A DNA stretch of 64,000 nt from Hirundichthys speculiger (taxonomy: Eukaryota > Chordata > Actinopteri > Beloniformes > Exocoetidae), in contig JAGFBZ010000571.1 of the NCBI GenBank assembly GCA_018398805.1, positions 1 through 64,000 of the forward strand. The letters run 5' to 3'. Of the stretch, positions 36,701 through 44,899 are shown in pieces (the stretch's first letter is position 1; every line of letters begins with the position of its first letter). The translations under genes and the position numbers were made by a program. Below the pieces are notes generated by a model that ran no database searches, had not been told where the DNA came from, and worked only from the letters and a program-made list of their open reading frames with translations.

Positions 36701-39700
36701 AATGTGCACATCGGATGTTGATTTTCAATAGTCAAAATATTAACTGTGATCTCCTTTCTCACCTCCGGGTCACTTACTGATATCTCTCCTAGATCCTGTA
36801 GGTTCTTTGGCCATGTCCTTTTCTCTTTTCCCAAGTATTCAGGACCTCTCAGCCATCTTGATCTCAGGAAAGATTCTACATGCAGTCCTCGTGAGGCGTC
36901 ATCGGCTGGATTTTCTCTTGACCTTACGTATCTCCACTGGCTTGTGCGGGAGAGGTCATGGATGACAGCAACTCTGTTGGATACAAACGTATGAAATCTC
37001 TTGGTCTGATTGTGAATATATTTTAATACAGATGTACTATCAGTCCAGAATGTTGAGTCCGTGAGTGGCAAGTGCAGCTCCTTCCTTAGCATTCGATCCA
37101 CTTTTACTGCCAGTGTAGCTGCAGTGAGTTCGAGTCGGGGTATGGTGATCTGCTTGAGAGGTGAGACTCTAGCCTTCCCAAATATGAAGGAGATATGGAT
37201 TTTGCCTTGGTAATTTGTGAGTCTGAGGTAGCTTACTGTACCATAACCTGACTCACTTGCATCACAGAAGTGATGCAGTTCAGCAGTCTCCACTGGGTTG
37301 AAGTTTTTAGGCTTTATGCATCTTGTTACCTGAAATCCACTTAATTGATTTAACTCTCCAATCCATCTCTGCCAGGTCCTTGCAGATTCCTGTGGAATAA
37401 CCTGGTCCCATCCATACTTGGATCTACAGAGCTCTTGGAGTATTTGTTTAGCTTTCAAGATGAATGGAGAGACAAAACCTAACGGGTCATAAACTGAACT
37501 TACTGTGGAGAGTATACCTCTCCTGGTAGCAGGTCGGCTCTTGACAGTTACTTTAAAGCTGAAGGTGTCGCTGTGCGTGTTCCATTTGATTCCAAGTGCA
37601 GGCTCAACTGCTGTTTGTTCATTCAGCTTTTCTTTATCCATGTCCAGTTCCTTGACTTTCTGTGCTCTGTGCTGCTCAGGAATGCTTGCCAACACCTCAC
37701 AGTCATTGGTGACCCATTTTGTCAATGTAAAGCCTCCCTGGCCGCAGGCTTCAGTGAGATCTTTAATGAGCTTTATAGCTTCATCCACTGTTGCCACAGA
37801 TCTGAGGCAATCGTCCACATAAAAGTGGGTTTTGATAGTTGTTCTGACTTCATCAGAGTAATGCCTTTTATTGTCATCAGCAGTTTGACGCAGGGCAAAA
37901 TTAGCAATGCTCGGGGATGATACAGCACCAAAAAGGTGAACTTTCATTCCGTAAACCTCAAGTGGTTTGCTAACATCACCCTCTGGCCAGCACAAAAACC
38001 TTAAGTAGTCTCTGTCCTTTTCATGGACTTGTACTTGGTAAAACATTGCTTCAATGTCTGCCATAACTGCAATTTGTTCTTGGCGAAACCTTAATAGCAC
38101 ACCAATGAGGGTGTTGGTTAAGTCTGGACCTTGGAGGAGTTCTTTGTTCAGAGATGTTCCTTGAAATGAGGATGTACAGTCAAACACCACCCTCAGTTTG
38201 CTTCCTCTTGTGGCGAACACCATGATGTGGGATATACCAGATCCTTCCATCCTCTCTGTGAAGTTGTTGAGGTGGGACCTTTTCTGCATAACCCTTTTTG
38301 AGAATGTCCTGCATGAATGATGTGTATTCCTCCGCATATATCTTGTCCTTCTTAAATTTCTTCATCAGATGCAGTGTGCGTTCTTTTACCATATGATAGT
38401 TATTAGGCAGGATTTTGTCTTTATCCCGGAAAGGCAGCGGTAGATGATAGTGGCCATCTTTAAGAAATGCTGAGTTTGAAGCAATCTCCATAAAACGTTT
38501 ATCCTCTACTGACATCTCATTTTTCTCCTCATACATGTTTTCAGAGAAATCCTGGTTATATTGTTGGATAAGGAGGTCCTTCAGCTCAGTCACAGAAATC
38601 CTGTTAGCTGATGCTGCAATGGGCCCAGCGGGTTCTGTAGTACTCTCAACACTGAGTGGTCCAGTTATCACCCATCCCAATAGGGTTTGAACTGCATATG
38701 GTCCATTCCTTTGACTGTTTATCATATTCCACGGCTCCATTGCCTGAGGAACATCAGTCCCAATGAGAAGTTCGATGTTTGCCTCAATTTCCTTTAATTG
38801 GATGCCACTGAGATATGGCCACCTCTTCAAGTCAGCCTCTGTGATAATGTTGTCCTTTGAGACAGGGATTTTGCTCTGTGTGTAAACCTTCGGCAGGTCC
38901 AGAAATGTGCAGCCTTCCAAGTCTCCCACCTCTAGTCCTCTGACCTCATAGGTCACTGTAGACTTTTCCTGTCCCATTGTTCGCAAAAGAATTTCTGTTT
39001 TGCGTCCTTTCACATTCAGTTGGTTCATTAGATTCTCGGTACAGAATGTTGCTGTGCTGCCTGGATCGAGGAAGGCATAGGTCTGGATATACCTGCTCCC
39101 TTTTCCCACCTTGACTCTAACTGGAACGATGGCAAGTGCACAGTCTTTCCCGGCCCCGGTTGCATTACCTGCTGAAACAAGAGCACTGCTTATGGGGGTT
39201 GCTTCCATCCCAGCAGTGACTTTTGGTTGATTTTCTTGCTTTGGGCCTCTTTCACTAAGATTATGAAGTATCGTAGGATGTTTCATTTGACAGACCTGAC
39301 ACATTAATCTTCTTTTACAGTTTTTGCTCAGATGACCTTTTAGCAGACAACCAAAACAATATCCATGACTCCTTAAGAATTCAACCTTTTTGTCATGTGA
39401 CTGTGTCTTGAATTGTGAGCAGTCAATCAGGGCATGTTTCCCATGACAGAATCCACATAAAGAGATAATAGTACTGGGTGTGATCTGAGCAGGTTGTAGT
39501 GGAACAGGTGATGGTTTTACAGTACATCCTGCTTTCTCTGGATTCACAGCTACTGAAGTAGCAAAGCTGCCTCTTATTGATTTTGCTTCACCTTTGCTTC
39601 TTGGGAGAGACCTTTTGGTTGTCATTTGGTCCTGAATGTCTCCAAACAAGGGATCCAAAAGCATCTTAGCTTGCTTTTCCATAAAATCCACCAGATGTTG

Positions 39701-42700
39701 AAATCTGATTTTCCTGCCAGTTCTCTGTTGTGTCTCAGAAGCTGAGGTTCGCCACTTTTCTCGGAGTTTGTAGGGTAGTTTGGATGCAATCATCCTTAGA
39801 TTCGATGGGATATCAAGTTCCTCCAAATACTGTAAATCTTGCATAACATTACAACATCCTCTCAAATACATTGCATATGCATGCAGCATTTTCCCATCCT
39901 CAGCTTTTATCGCTGTCCAATTCATGGCTTTTTCCAAGTATGCCCCAGAAATTTTCATTTCATTTCCAAAGTGTTCTCTTAGGAGGCGTCTTGCTTCACT
40001 ATAGCCCCTACTCACCTCCATGTGCAAACAGCTACGGATCAAGTCTCTTGGCAAACCAGAGGTGAACTGCTCGAGATAGTATAGTCTGTCTTGATTATTC
40101 TTAGTCTTCTCTTCTATCAAGTGTTCAAATGCGTGGATAAAAGACTGATAGGCCAGCGGGTTACCATCAAACACAGAAATCTCTCTTGCAGGTAGTAGAG
40201 ACAGTTTTTGCTGTGAGACAATAAGTTCTGCTATGTCACTTTGTCTTTGAATAACCACGTCCATGTTATTATGAACGGCGGTAACAACATTGTCTTGTGC
40301 TGAGTGATTTATTGTTTGAGTATGATTTGCACTGTGGGTCTTGTGTTTTTCAGTAGCGTTCTTCCTTTGAGGTTTATTTTGATCCTCTGGTGTTTTAGTG
40401 CTCCTTATAGGTGGAGGTCTGTTGAGACTTGAGATGGCATGGTGAAGTGGGGTTTTGGGTATAGCACCTAACTGCACAAAGTCCACATTGCTCTCCACAG
40501 TTTCCAGTTCGGTGGGAGTCATAATATTCAGTCATGCCGTCACCAGGAGCTTCCTGAGCTCCCTCACCATTTTCATGAGGTGAATCACTTTGAAGGATTT
40601 CTATTTTAGCGGCTGATGCTGCAAGGTCTGCTTCCAACACCATTTGCTCCATCTTTGCTTTCAGTTTCATTTCCTCCAGTTGCAAGGTGTGTTTTTCCTT
40701 CAATGCAGCAGCTCGAGCCTTTGCAGCAGCCTGTTCTGCTTTGGCAGAAGTTATTATTATTATTATTATTATAATTATTATTATTATTATGGACCACTGG
40801 ACAGCTTATCAACATTTCCATCATCAGTCATCAAAGCTTTTATCTCATTCAACCTCCTCGTGCACGCTCCCAATCTGCCTCTGCGCGAAGCAATGCGCGA
40901 TTTCAACATGTCCTCAGCCTCAGCTGCTGTCTCAGGTGTGCCAGACATCATCCCGGATAATCACACAAGTTCCTTTAATTACAGTCAATCTAATCATTCA
41001 GTTCATCCTTGAACATCCTTCCAACATCCTGTTTTATTGCAATTCACAACTTTTCCTCCACAGTATTCCTCTATAGCGCAGCGGTGCTTCCATTCATAAA
41101 TAGCGCAGCAGCGCTTCCATTCATTAAATCAATCAGCTGATTTTACTCACGGCTCGCCGGCCTTTCCTTCCAGACAGGCTGGTTTCCCGACTCGCCGTAG
41201 TCCTTCGAGTCTGCAGTGGAGTTTCTCTACTTGTAGTGGCTACTCTTGCTGTCCAAAAATTTTAATCCAAAATAGCCAAGTAGTCCGAGGAGGAGGTCTA
41301 TGACTCGCCAAAATGTCCAAAATGAAGGCACTCGCGGAGATCAGATCAAAAATAATCAAACTTTATTTCCACTTCCACAAAATAATTATTCTCCGTGGTT
41401 GACCTTCTAAATAATCCAAAAAACGGAAAACTCATTCAGCGGTAGAGAAACCGTCTCACTCCTCACTCCTTCAACACAAAGTCAGACCACCTGCACCCAG
41501 CTGATCTCTCTCCTTAATCATAGGAGGAAGGTGTGTCTGACGAGGGGGAGCGCCGAGAGGATCAGAAAACAGTCAATATACTCTACCACCAGAAGCATAC
41601 AAAATTGGCTCCAACAACTGTTTTCAAGTCACCATGATTGAAGTCCCCTGCTACGATGTGTACAGCGTCAGGATTTGCAATCCTGACGCTGCACGGTGTA
41701 GCCTGTTAGCTCCGCCACCAAGTCCGGGATGAGTGGATGAAGCCAGGTCTCTGTGAAAAGTAGAATGCAGCTATCCTGAGTGTGGGTGTGGACCAGTGAA
41801 AATTGTGAGATGAATTTATATATACACTACATTCCCAAAAGTATTTGCTCACCTGCCTTGACTCACATATGAGCTTTAGTGACAAACCATTCCTAATCAA
41901 TATGACGTGGCTCCACCCTTTGCAGCTTTGCATCAGCTTCAACTCTTCTGGGAAGGCTGTCCACAAGGTTTAGGAGTGTGTTTATGAGGATTTTTGACCA
42001 TTCTTCCAGAGGCGCATTTGTGAGGTCAAACACTGATGTTGGCTGAGAAGGTCTGGCTCTCAGTCTCTGCTCTAATTCATCTCAAAGGTGTTCTATTGGG
42101 TTGAGGTCAGGACTCTGTGCAGGCCAGTCAAGTTCATCCACACCAGACCCTGCCATCCATGTCTTCATAGATCTTGCTTTGTGCACTGGTGCACAGTCAT
42201 GTTGGAAGAGGAAGGGGTCAGCTCCAAACTGTTCCCAAAAAGTTGGGAGCATGGAATTGTCCAAAATGTCTTGGTCTGCTGAAGCATTCAGAGTTCCATT
42301 CACTGGAATTAAAAAGGTCAAGCCTGAAAAACAACAACGCCACACCATAATCTCCCCTCCACCAAACTTTACACTTGGATCAATGCAGTCAGACAAGTAC
42401 CGTTCTCCTGGCAACCACCAAACCCAGACTCTTCCATCAAATTGCCAGATGGAGAAGCGTGATTCGTCACTCCAGAGAATGCGCCTCCACTGCTCTAGAC
42501 TCCAGTGGTGGCGTGTTTTACACCACTGCATCCAAAGTTTTGCATTGTACTTGGTGATGTATGGCTTGGATGTAGCTGCTTGACCATGGAAACTCATTCC
42601 TGAAGCTCTCTGCGCACTAGTGTTGAGCTAATCTGAAGGCCACATGAAGTTTGGAGGTCTGTAGTGATTGACTGCAGAAAGTTGGCAACCTTTTCGCACT

Positions 42701-43399
42701 ATGCACTTCAGCATCCGCTGACCCCACTCCGCCAGTTTACGTGGCCTACCACTTCATGGCTGAGTTTCTGACGTTCCCAAACACTTCCTTTTACTTATAA
42801 TACATTTGACTGTGGAATATTTAGGAGCACGAAAACTTCACAGCTGGATTTGTTGCACAGGTGGCATCTTATCACAGTTCCACGCTGGAATTCACTGAGC
42901 TCCTGAGAGCGACCCATTCTTTCACAAATGTTTGTAGAAACAGTCTTCATGTCTAGGGGCTTAATTTTATACACATGTGGCCATGGAAGTGATTGTGCTC
43001 ACTTTCTTTGTTCCTCTGTTTTTTTGTCTTTTGTTCCTCTCTCATTAGATTCCCATCTTGCCACTTTGGAAAGCTGTATGGTTTGGTCATGTCTCTGTCT
43101 GCAGTGTTTTCACTGTTGCAGTATGCTTGTTTTGCGCTGGTGAATGATGTTTTGGATGGAGATCCATTATATGTGAGTACATTTCATAGTCTACTCTTCC
43201 CACAGTCTTCCTACTCCATTTGCTCCTCATAATCTTAGAAAATAATCTTCCCTCCTCTGGCTTCATATGTCTGCAGGTGAACATCGGTTTGACGCTGCTC
43301 AGCCTACTGGCTTTCATCCATCCCCTCTGTGTGTATCTGCACTGTCGTGGTGTTGCCTCCCAGCGAGCCAGAAGTAAAGCCCTCAATGACTCCACCTAA
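15847..43399 (+). CDS. slc43a3: Solute carrier family 43 member 3 (SLC43A3-like transporter), 12 coding exons
   Basis: Coding exons: 15847-16039, 16222-16351, 19936-19982, 20069-20145, 24610-24702, 24804-24943, 25739-25848, 25948-26091, 28937-29044, 31166-31352, 43049-43172, 43277-43399. All have GT-AG borders and compatible phases, giving 491 codons plus stop, the length of the human protein. It is a major-facilitator-type carrier with about 12 membrane helices. [20 protein letters not shown] is the first helix, followed by a loop with two glycosylation sequons (NTT, NGT). [17 protein letters not shown] matches the loop after helix 2, and [20 protein letters not shown] is in the last part. 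SLC43A3 in mammals moves purine nucleobases at the plasma membrane without coupling to ions; the same role here is inference. A second ATG two codons on (15853) has a better Kozak context (A at -3) and may be the real start. Intron 10 is 11.7 kb because of nested transposons. The last two exons are duplicated at 4201-4593. Confidence 0.93.
16352..17481. other. slc43a3 intron 2, first part, no feature recognised
   Basis: Unique-looking DNA. The open frame 16918-17157 has no motif and no splice logic, and is not supported as an exon. Confidence 0.5.
18092..18124. repeat. (CATT)n microsatellite
   Basis: About eight perfect CATT units inside the 8-bp-TSD transposon. Confidence 0.9.
18241..18393 (-). 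pseudogene. THAP-like domain exon fragment inside the transposon
   Basis: On the minus strand, 51 codons stay open and read [19 protein letters not shown], then [19 protein letters not shown] and VPNEYSRV. The tail (W-x5-NRKDFVP-x3-SRV) is a good match to the second half of THAP zinc-finger domains, where SRVCSxHF normally follows. At that point the sequence has a perfect donor (CG/GTGAGT at 18243-18238), so this looks like a real exon end. The continuing exon is not visible. The first Cys pair is not convincing. Confidence 0.5.
18851..19935. other. slc43a3 intron 2, last part, no feature recognised
   Basis: No transposon border or coding motif was recognised between the transposon and exon 4. 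Confidence 0.5.
20690..21036 (+). repeat. ~100-bp direct repeat, 245-bp period
   Basis: The block from GTGTGGCCTGTCCTTACA to AACTGACCCTGAGGA occurs at 20690-20791 and again at 20935-21036, with about three differences. A ~143-bp spacer separates the copies. Confidence 0.85.
21066..22633. mobile_element. Nested element with CAGGGGTGTCAA inverted ends
   Basis: The left end CAGGGGTGTCAA (21066) and right end TTGACACCCCTG (22622-22633) are inverted. Both flanks share TATTAT (21060-21065 and 22634-22639), a possible but short target duplication. A third inverted copy of the end motif (TTTGACACCCCTG) sits at 21445-21457, so the boundaries may be more complex. It contains a 25-nt G run (21104-21128) near the left end and a 24-nt C run (22513-22536) near the right end. 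Confidence 0.5.
21352..21396. repeat. Perfect 21-bp inverted repeat, 3-nt loop
   Basis: AAAGAACATTTTTTACTTACA (21352-21372 region), loop ATT (21373-21375), then its exact reverse complement to 21396. The arm also recurs in direct orientation at 21211-21232, so it derives from local repeat units. Confidence 0.9.
23244..24609. other. slc43a3 intron 5, remainder
   Basis: Homopolymer-rich intronic DNA with no recognised element or conserved coding segment. Confidence 0.5.
26092..26990. other. slc43a3 intron 9, first part, with an old repeat fragment
   Basis: 26203-26380 contains pieces of a ubiquitous fish repeat (CAAGCCCAATTACAAAAAGA, ATCATTGCATTTTGTTTTTA, CATTTTACACAGCTTTTGGG) in rearranged order. 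A perfect 20-bp palindrome ATATCCAACATGTTGGATAT lies at 26690-26709. No coding signal. Confidence 0.45.
26991..28225. mobile_element. hAT-type transposon, 1235 bp, TSD TGCTCAAG
   Basis: The ends are CAGTGGCGGCTGGT and ACCAGCCGCCACTG, perfect 14-bp inverted repeats. They are flanked by an exact 8-bp duplication TGCTCAAG (26983-26990 and 28226-28233). An inner pair of inverted segments (ACAGGTGTTCTGAAATTTCT at 27404 and its partner at 27893-27915) suggests a second, smaller element nested inside. There is no transposase frame. Confidence 0.88.
29361..30775. mobile_element. hAT-type transposon, 1415 bp, TSD CTCCGGAT/CTCAGGAT
   Basis: The left end is CAGGGGCGATTCTAGG; the right end is CCTAATGATGCCACTG, imperfectly inverted. 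The flanks CTCCGGAT (29353-29360) and CTCAGGAT (30776-30783) match at 7 of 8 bases. An inner CAGGGGCGTCACTAGG at 30209 resembles the terminus better and may be the end of a nested relative. The interior includes a GC-rich block (29740-29990) and a TA microsatellite (~30680-30718). Confidence 0.7.
31879..32273. mobile_element. TTAA-flanked MITE (piggyBac/Kolobok-type), 395 bp
   Basis: The inverted ends are AGGTGGGGTGGGTGTTGTTT (31879) and AAACAACACCTACTCCACCT (ending 32273), differing at two positions. Each is flanked by TTAA (31875-31878 and 32274-32277). There is no coding capacity. TTAA duplication points to piggyBac- or Kolobok-type mobilisation. It sits near the start of slc43a3 intron 10. 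Confidence 0.8.
32417..34629 (-). mobile_element. LINE (jockey/CR1-L2-like group), 3' part
   Basis: Minus strand. The endonuclease end reads [20 protein letters not shown] (~34590-34535), then [21 protein letters not shown] spacer domain follows ([36 protein letters not shown]). The reverse transcriptase has [21 protein letters not shown] and [13 protein letters not shown] (~33320-33280), where FADD is the catalytic motif. The frame breaks near 33510-33700. The 3' end is a TGTCATTGTAACAAGTACAA-type stretch at ~32435-32460 with an ATTCT-like tail at 32417. The rest of the element continues at 41622 beyond the BEL insertion. Both pieces lie inside slc43a3 intron 10, antisense to the gene. Confidence 0.85.
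34630..35013 (-). mobile_element. BEL/Pao 3' LTR (384 bp)
   Basis: It starts TGTAGTGG and ends CCAACA in plus orientation. It is almost identical to 41232-41616, with three differences seen: one A indel in an A run, one C/T and one G/A. Minus-strand purine tract AGGGGCCGGGA abuts it at 35014-35024. It is preceded by the target duplication ACTGT (34625-34629). Confidence 0.93.
35188..38337 (-). CDS. BEL/Pao pol: reverse transcriptase (3' part), RNase H, integrase
   Basis: 1049 codons. The reverse transcriptase core has the first catalytic Asp at [10 protein letters not shown] (residue 94) and the YVDD box at residues 173-176. RNase H follows ([42 protein letters not shown]). The integrase has an N-terminal zinc-binding region ([13 protein letters not shown] ... 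CVFCRRM). Its DDE core has [13 protein letters not shown] (D), [12 protein letters not shown] (D) and [10 protein letters not shown] (E). A C-terminal DUF5641-like part with [12 protein letters not shown] ends at LCLLMEAA. The first ~40 codons are out of frame: the true join to the preceding ORF is at ~38205, where one base was gained or lost (PHHGV then [12 protein letters not shown]). Confidence 0.93.
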   Translation of the reverse strand: MRRNTHHSCRTFSKRVMQKRSHLNNFTERMEGSGISHIMVFATRGSKLRVVFDCTSSFQGTSLNKELLQGPDLTNTLIGVLLRFRQEQIAVMADIEAMFYQVQVHEKDRDYLRFLCWPEGDVSKPLEVYGMKVHLFGAVSSPSIANFALRQTADDNKRHYSDEVRTTIKTHFYVDDCLRSVATVDEAIKLIKDLTEACGQGGFTLTKWVTNDCEVLASIPEQHRAQKVKELDMDKEKLNEQTAVEPALGIKWNTHSDTFSFKVTVKSRPATRRGILSTVSSVYDPLGFVSPFILKAKQILQELCRSKYGWDQVIPQESARTWQRWIGELNQLSGFQVTRCIKPKNFNPVETAELHHFCDASESGYGTVSYLRLTNYQGKIHISFIFGKARVSPLKQITIPRLELTAATLAVKVDRMLRKELHLPLTDSTFWTDSTSVLKYIHNQTKRFHTFVSNRVAVIHDLSRTSQWRYVRSRENPADDASRGLHVESFLRSRWLRGPEYLGKEKRTWPKNLQDLGEISVSDPEVRKEITVNILTIENQHPMCTLIKYHSSWSRLQRSVAWILKVKKLLQLLCQLRKTQTVVSSEMTKKLRDEQSMPDLSVEDLQEAEKAIICFEQRRYFSNELIHLENGKTLSTKSNIHKLDPILDNGILRVGGRINRSAMPVHQKNPIILPKGSRVSNLILQRIHHQVGHSGRSHMLSRLGQRFWLPHANSLARKIIRNCVFCRRMQARPGEQKMADLPEDRLYPDLPPFSHVGIDYFGPIDVRRGRVQVKRWGVIFTCLVSRAVHLEMANFLTTDSCINAIRRFICRRGPVLSIRTDRGTNFVGAQRDLKEALKELNHQRIQNTFSTEELKWIFNPPFGAHHGGIWERLIKSVKKILTSVLKQQTLDDETLSTALCEVEAILNDRPITTASSDPNDLEPLTPNHLLQLKAKTIMPPGVFDKNDQYSRKRWRQAQYLADLFWNRWTKEYLPLMQERSKWNSIKRNLSPGDLVVIVDNTAPRNSWIMGRVIKTFPDAKGFVRSVLVKTKTNTVQRPIDKLCLLMEAA
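38180..40522 (-). CDS. BEL/Pao gag-protease-RT (5' part) polyprotein
   Basis: 780 codons. A DUF1759-type gag core is at roughly residues 110-270 ([39 protein letters not shown]). Cys/His knuckles are near 355-425 ([40 protein letters not shown]). A retropepsin-like protease with [11 protein letters not shown] comes near 485, and the start of the reverse transcriptase at the C terminus ([29 protein letters not shown]). The last residues after PHHGV are out of frame because of the indel at ~38205. The start codon used here is only the first ATG after a second frameshift at ~40525; the real gag starts upstream at 40951. Confidence 0.93.
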   Translation of the reverse strand: MTPTELETVESNVDFVQLGAIPKTPLHHAISSLNRPPPIRSTKTPEDQNKPQRKNATEKHKTHSANHTQTINHSAQDNVVTAVHNNMDVVIQRQSDIAELIVSQQKLSLLPAREISVFDGNPLAYQSFIHAFEHLIEEKTKNNQDRLYYLEQFTSGLPRDLIRSCLHMEVSRGYSEARRLLREHFGNEMKISGAYLEKAMNWTAIKAEDGKMLHAYAMYLRGCCNVMQDLQYLEELDIPSNLRMIASKLPYKLREKWRTSASETQQRTGRKIRFQHLVDFMEKQAKMLLDPLFGDIQDQMTTKRSLPRSKGEAKSIRGSFATSVAVNPEKAGCTVKPSPVPLQPAQITPSTIISLCGFCHGKHALIDCSQFKTQSHDKKVEFLRSHGYCFGCLLKGHLSKNCKRRLMCQVCQMKHPTILHNLSERGPKQENQPKVTAGMEATPISSALVSAGNATGAGKDCALAIVPVRVKVGKGSRYIQTYAFLDPGSTATFCTENLMNQLNVKGRKTEILLRTMGQEKSTVTYEVRGLEVGDLEGCTFLDLPKVYTQSKIPVSKDNIITEADLKRWPYLSGIQLKEIEANIELLIGTDVPQAMEPWNMINSQRNGPYAVQTLLGWVITGPLSVESTTEPAGPIAASANRISVTELKDLLIQQYNQDFSENMYEEKNEMSVEDKRFMEIASNSAFLKDGHYHLPLPFRDKDKILPNNYHMVKERTLHLMKKFKKDKIYAEEYTSFMQDILKKGYAEKVPPQQLHREDGRIWYIPHHGVRHKRKQTEGGV
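40530..40951 (-). pseudogene. BEL/Pao gag N terminus, broken by a microsatellite
   Basis: Minus strand from ATG 40951: [20 protein letters not shown], then [20 protein letters not shown]. The frame then runs into a (TAA)n stop array at 40751-40790. Beyond the repeat, in a different frame, the protein resumes as [20 protein letters not shown] and [15 protein letters not shown], an alanine/lysine-rich coiled-coil-like segment. It runs into a frameshift near 40525, after which the long 780-codon ORF continues. Confidence 0.8.
40751..40790. repeat. (ATT)n microsatellite inside BEL gag
   Basis: Imperfect ATT repeat with one ATAATT interruption. On the coding (minus) strand it reads as consecutive TAA stops in the upstream gag frame. 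Confidence 0.92.
41232..41616 (-). mobile_element. BEL/Pao 5' LTR (385 bp)
   Basis: Partner of 34630-35013, followed by the target duplication ACTGT at 41617-41621. For minus-strand transcription this is the upstream LTR. The gag ATG lies 281 bp inside it. Confidence 0.93.
41622..41800 (-). mobile_element. LINE endonuclease N-terminal part with internal deletion
   Basis: The minus strand reads [20 protein letters not shown] then GYTVQR (41775-41690), the start of an apurinic-type endonuclease domain. After a junction it jumps to [19 protein letters not shown] (41675-41617), which continues across the BEL insertion at 34629. The part between these motifs (about 80-100 residues in relatives) is missing. 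A perfect 13-bp inverted repeat (CAGCGTCAGGATT, loop TGC, 41663-41691) sits at the deletion junction. Confidence 0.75.
41825..42987 (-). mobile_element. Tc1-like transposon, right end truncated
   Basis: The left terminal repeat is CACTACATTCCCAAAAGTAT at 41825, preceded by TA. The transposase frame 42082-42597 (minus) shows [20 protein letters not shown] with the first Asp, [22 protein letters not shown] with the second Asp, and [15 protein letters not shown] with the Glu-bearing motif. Upstream DNA-binding parts (42600-42900) are frameshifted. The other terminal repeat is absent: the element stops at ~42987 in ATGGAAGTGATTG and is followed directly by slc43a3 intron sequence. Confidence 0.82.
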
Positions 43400-44895
43400 T
43401 GTTCCTTAAAATGAGAGCTGTGGCTCAGCCATGAAACGTATCACCTGTGACTGTAAGATGGTACATTTCCTTTTCTTTTTTTTTTTTGCATGGATTTTTG
43501 GATACAGATTCCTGGTTCTTTAATAATAAGAACTCAACATTTCTCACATTTACACAATATAAAAGTTTACATATTATTATTAAAAACAGTATCATGAATA
43601 AAAACAGTATCATGAATGCTTAACAACAGCTCTACTCAGTTATAGCGTGAGCGTCATAGCTAGAGTTTGAGCTGCTGACTAGGAGTTTCCTTAAACATCT
43701 CAGCACGTTATTACAGACAATCAAGTGGTGCAAATATGTTGTTTGGAGACCCTTTTCTTTTTCCTCTGGTTCTAAGTTTTCATCATTAGAAGAAAGCCTG
43801 CAACAAGTCATGTCATATCTGTTTTATGAGATCTTGCTCTTTTTTTTAATGACACATTTTCTGTATTTTATATCATTTTTAATACAAACTAATTGTTGGT
43901 ATAACTCATGGTACCATATATGCATCAAGTCACTGCAGACCTCTTGAAGTTGCCTCTATATTTTGTTTACTTGTTTTATCAGAAAGGCAATGAAGAATAA
44001 AAATGATATCTCTGATCTTCTATCTAATCATCTTCATATCTGCGCAAACCTCCTTGAATTATATCTAAATACTGTAATTGTATCATAAAGATAATAAAGG
44101 GCTAACACTGTTCAGTACAGTGAATAGAGAAGGGATATGTAAGATGATCAGAGTGTAATACCACATCCTCAGCTTGTTTTCGGGAATGTAAAATACTACG
44201 CTAGAATGCACGACTCATTGGTGGATGAAGGAGTTAGAAAGGAAACACCGCTCTGCCATGTGCTGGTTTTTCAGAGGACTTTTTAAATTATGGCACCACT
44301 GTGATAAACATTAATCTTTAAAATGATGAAATTTTGTCTGTAACTAAGTATGTGAAGTCTACGTTTTTTAGTGGGTTTTTTTTTTTTTAGATTTTTATAT
44401 TTTAAATGTATTATACCTTGACTAATGTTGACAGGAAAAGGATTCTGAAGGAAATTTCCTTTATCAGTAAGATCAGGGATCATGTTTGCAGTATGCTTTT
44501 GAAAATTTTTCGTCATTAAATGAAACGGCATTTATTTAATACTGTAATAAAGGGATTTTATTTTCTGAAACTGTACAGCTTTCTAAACAATATATTTTCA
44601 GTATTGTGAAACAGTTGTATACTTGGAGACAACTGCCACCTACAGGTGGTGAAGAAAATGCAATTGTAATTTATAAAGGATGTTCTGTTTGGTCTACATA
44701 TGAACATCAAACTGTCCTGGAATAAACAATGAAGTAATTCCAAAAGTGTTTTAAAATGTGTGGTTTATGTTTTCTATATAAATTGTTCTCAGAATGTTTG
44801 TACAGCTAATAAACTCCTTGACAATGACATGCTCTATTAATTAGCATTCTGGCTTATTATTAAGTTATTATATATATATATTAGAGAATTACCCA
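43400..44895 (+). other. slc43a3: slc43a3 3' UTR and downstream flank
   Basis: No coding signal. Possible poly(A) signals AATAAA occur near 43996, 44093, 44543, 44718 and 44808, and the one used cannot be decided. Copy 1 lacks most of 43401-43866, which includes the immediate post-stop UTR. Confidence 0.55.
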
Positions 44896-44899
44896 GGGC

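Larger units (their letters stand above)
34630..41616 (-). mobile_element. BEL/Pao LTR retrotransposon, 6987 bp, nearly intact, TSD ACTGT
   Basis: Two ~385-bp LTRs enclose gag, zinc-knuckle, protease, reverse transcriptase, RNase H and integrase segments in BEL/Pao order. Exact 5-bp duplications ACTGT lie at 34625-34629 and 41617-41621. The LTRs differ at about three of 385 positions, so the insertion is young. It landed inside the endonuclease region of a LINE with the same strand orientation: [11 protein letters not shown] is split at this point. The coding region is broken in three places: a TAA-repeat stop in gag (~40751-40790), a frameshift near 40525 and another near 38205. Confidence 0.95.

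Noticed and set aside
40644..41076. Two plus-strand frames with poly-Tyr or poly-Ile tracts
   Set aside because: Created by the ATT microsatellite within BEL gag; the minus strand has the true coding signal.
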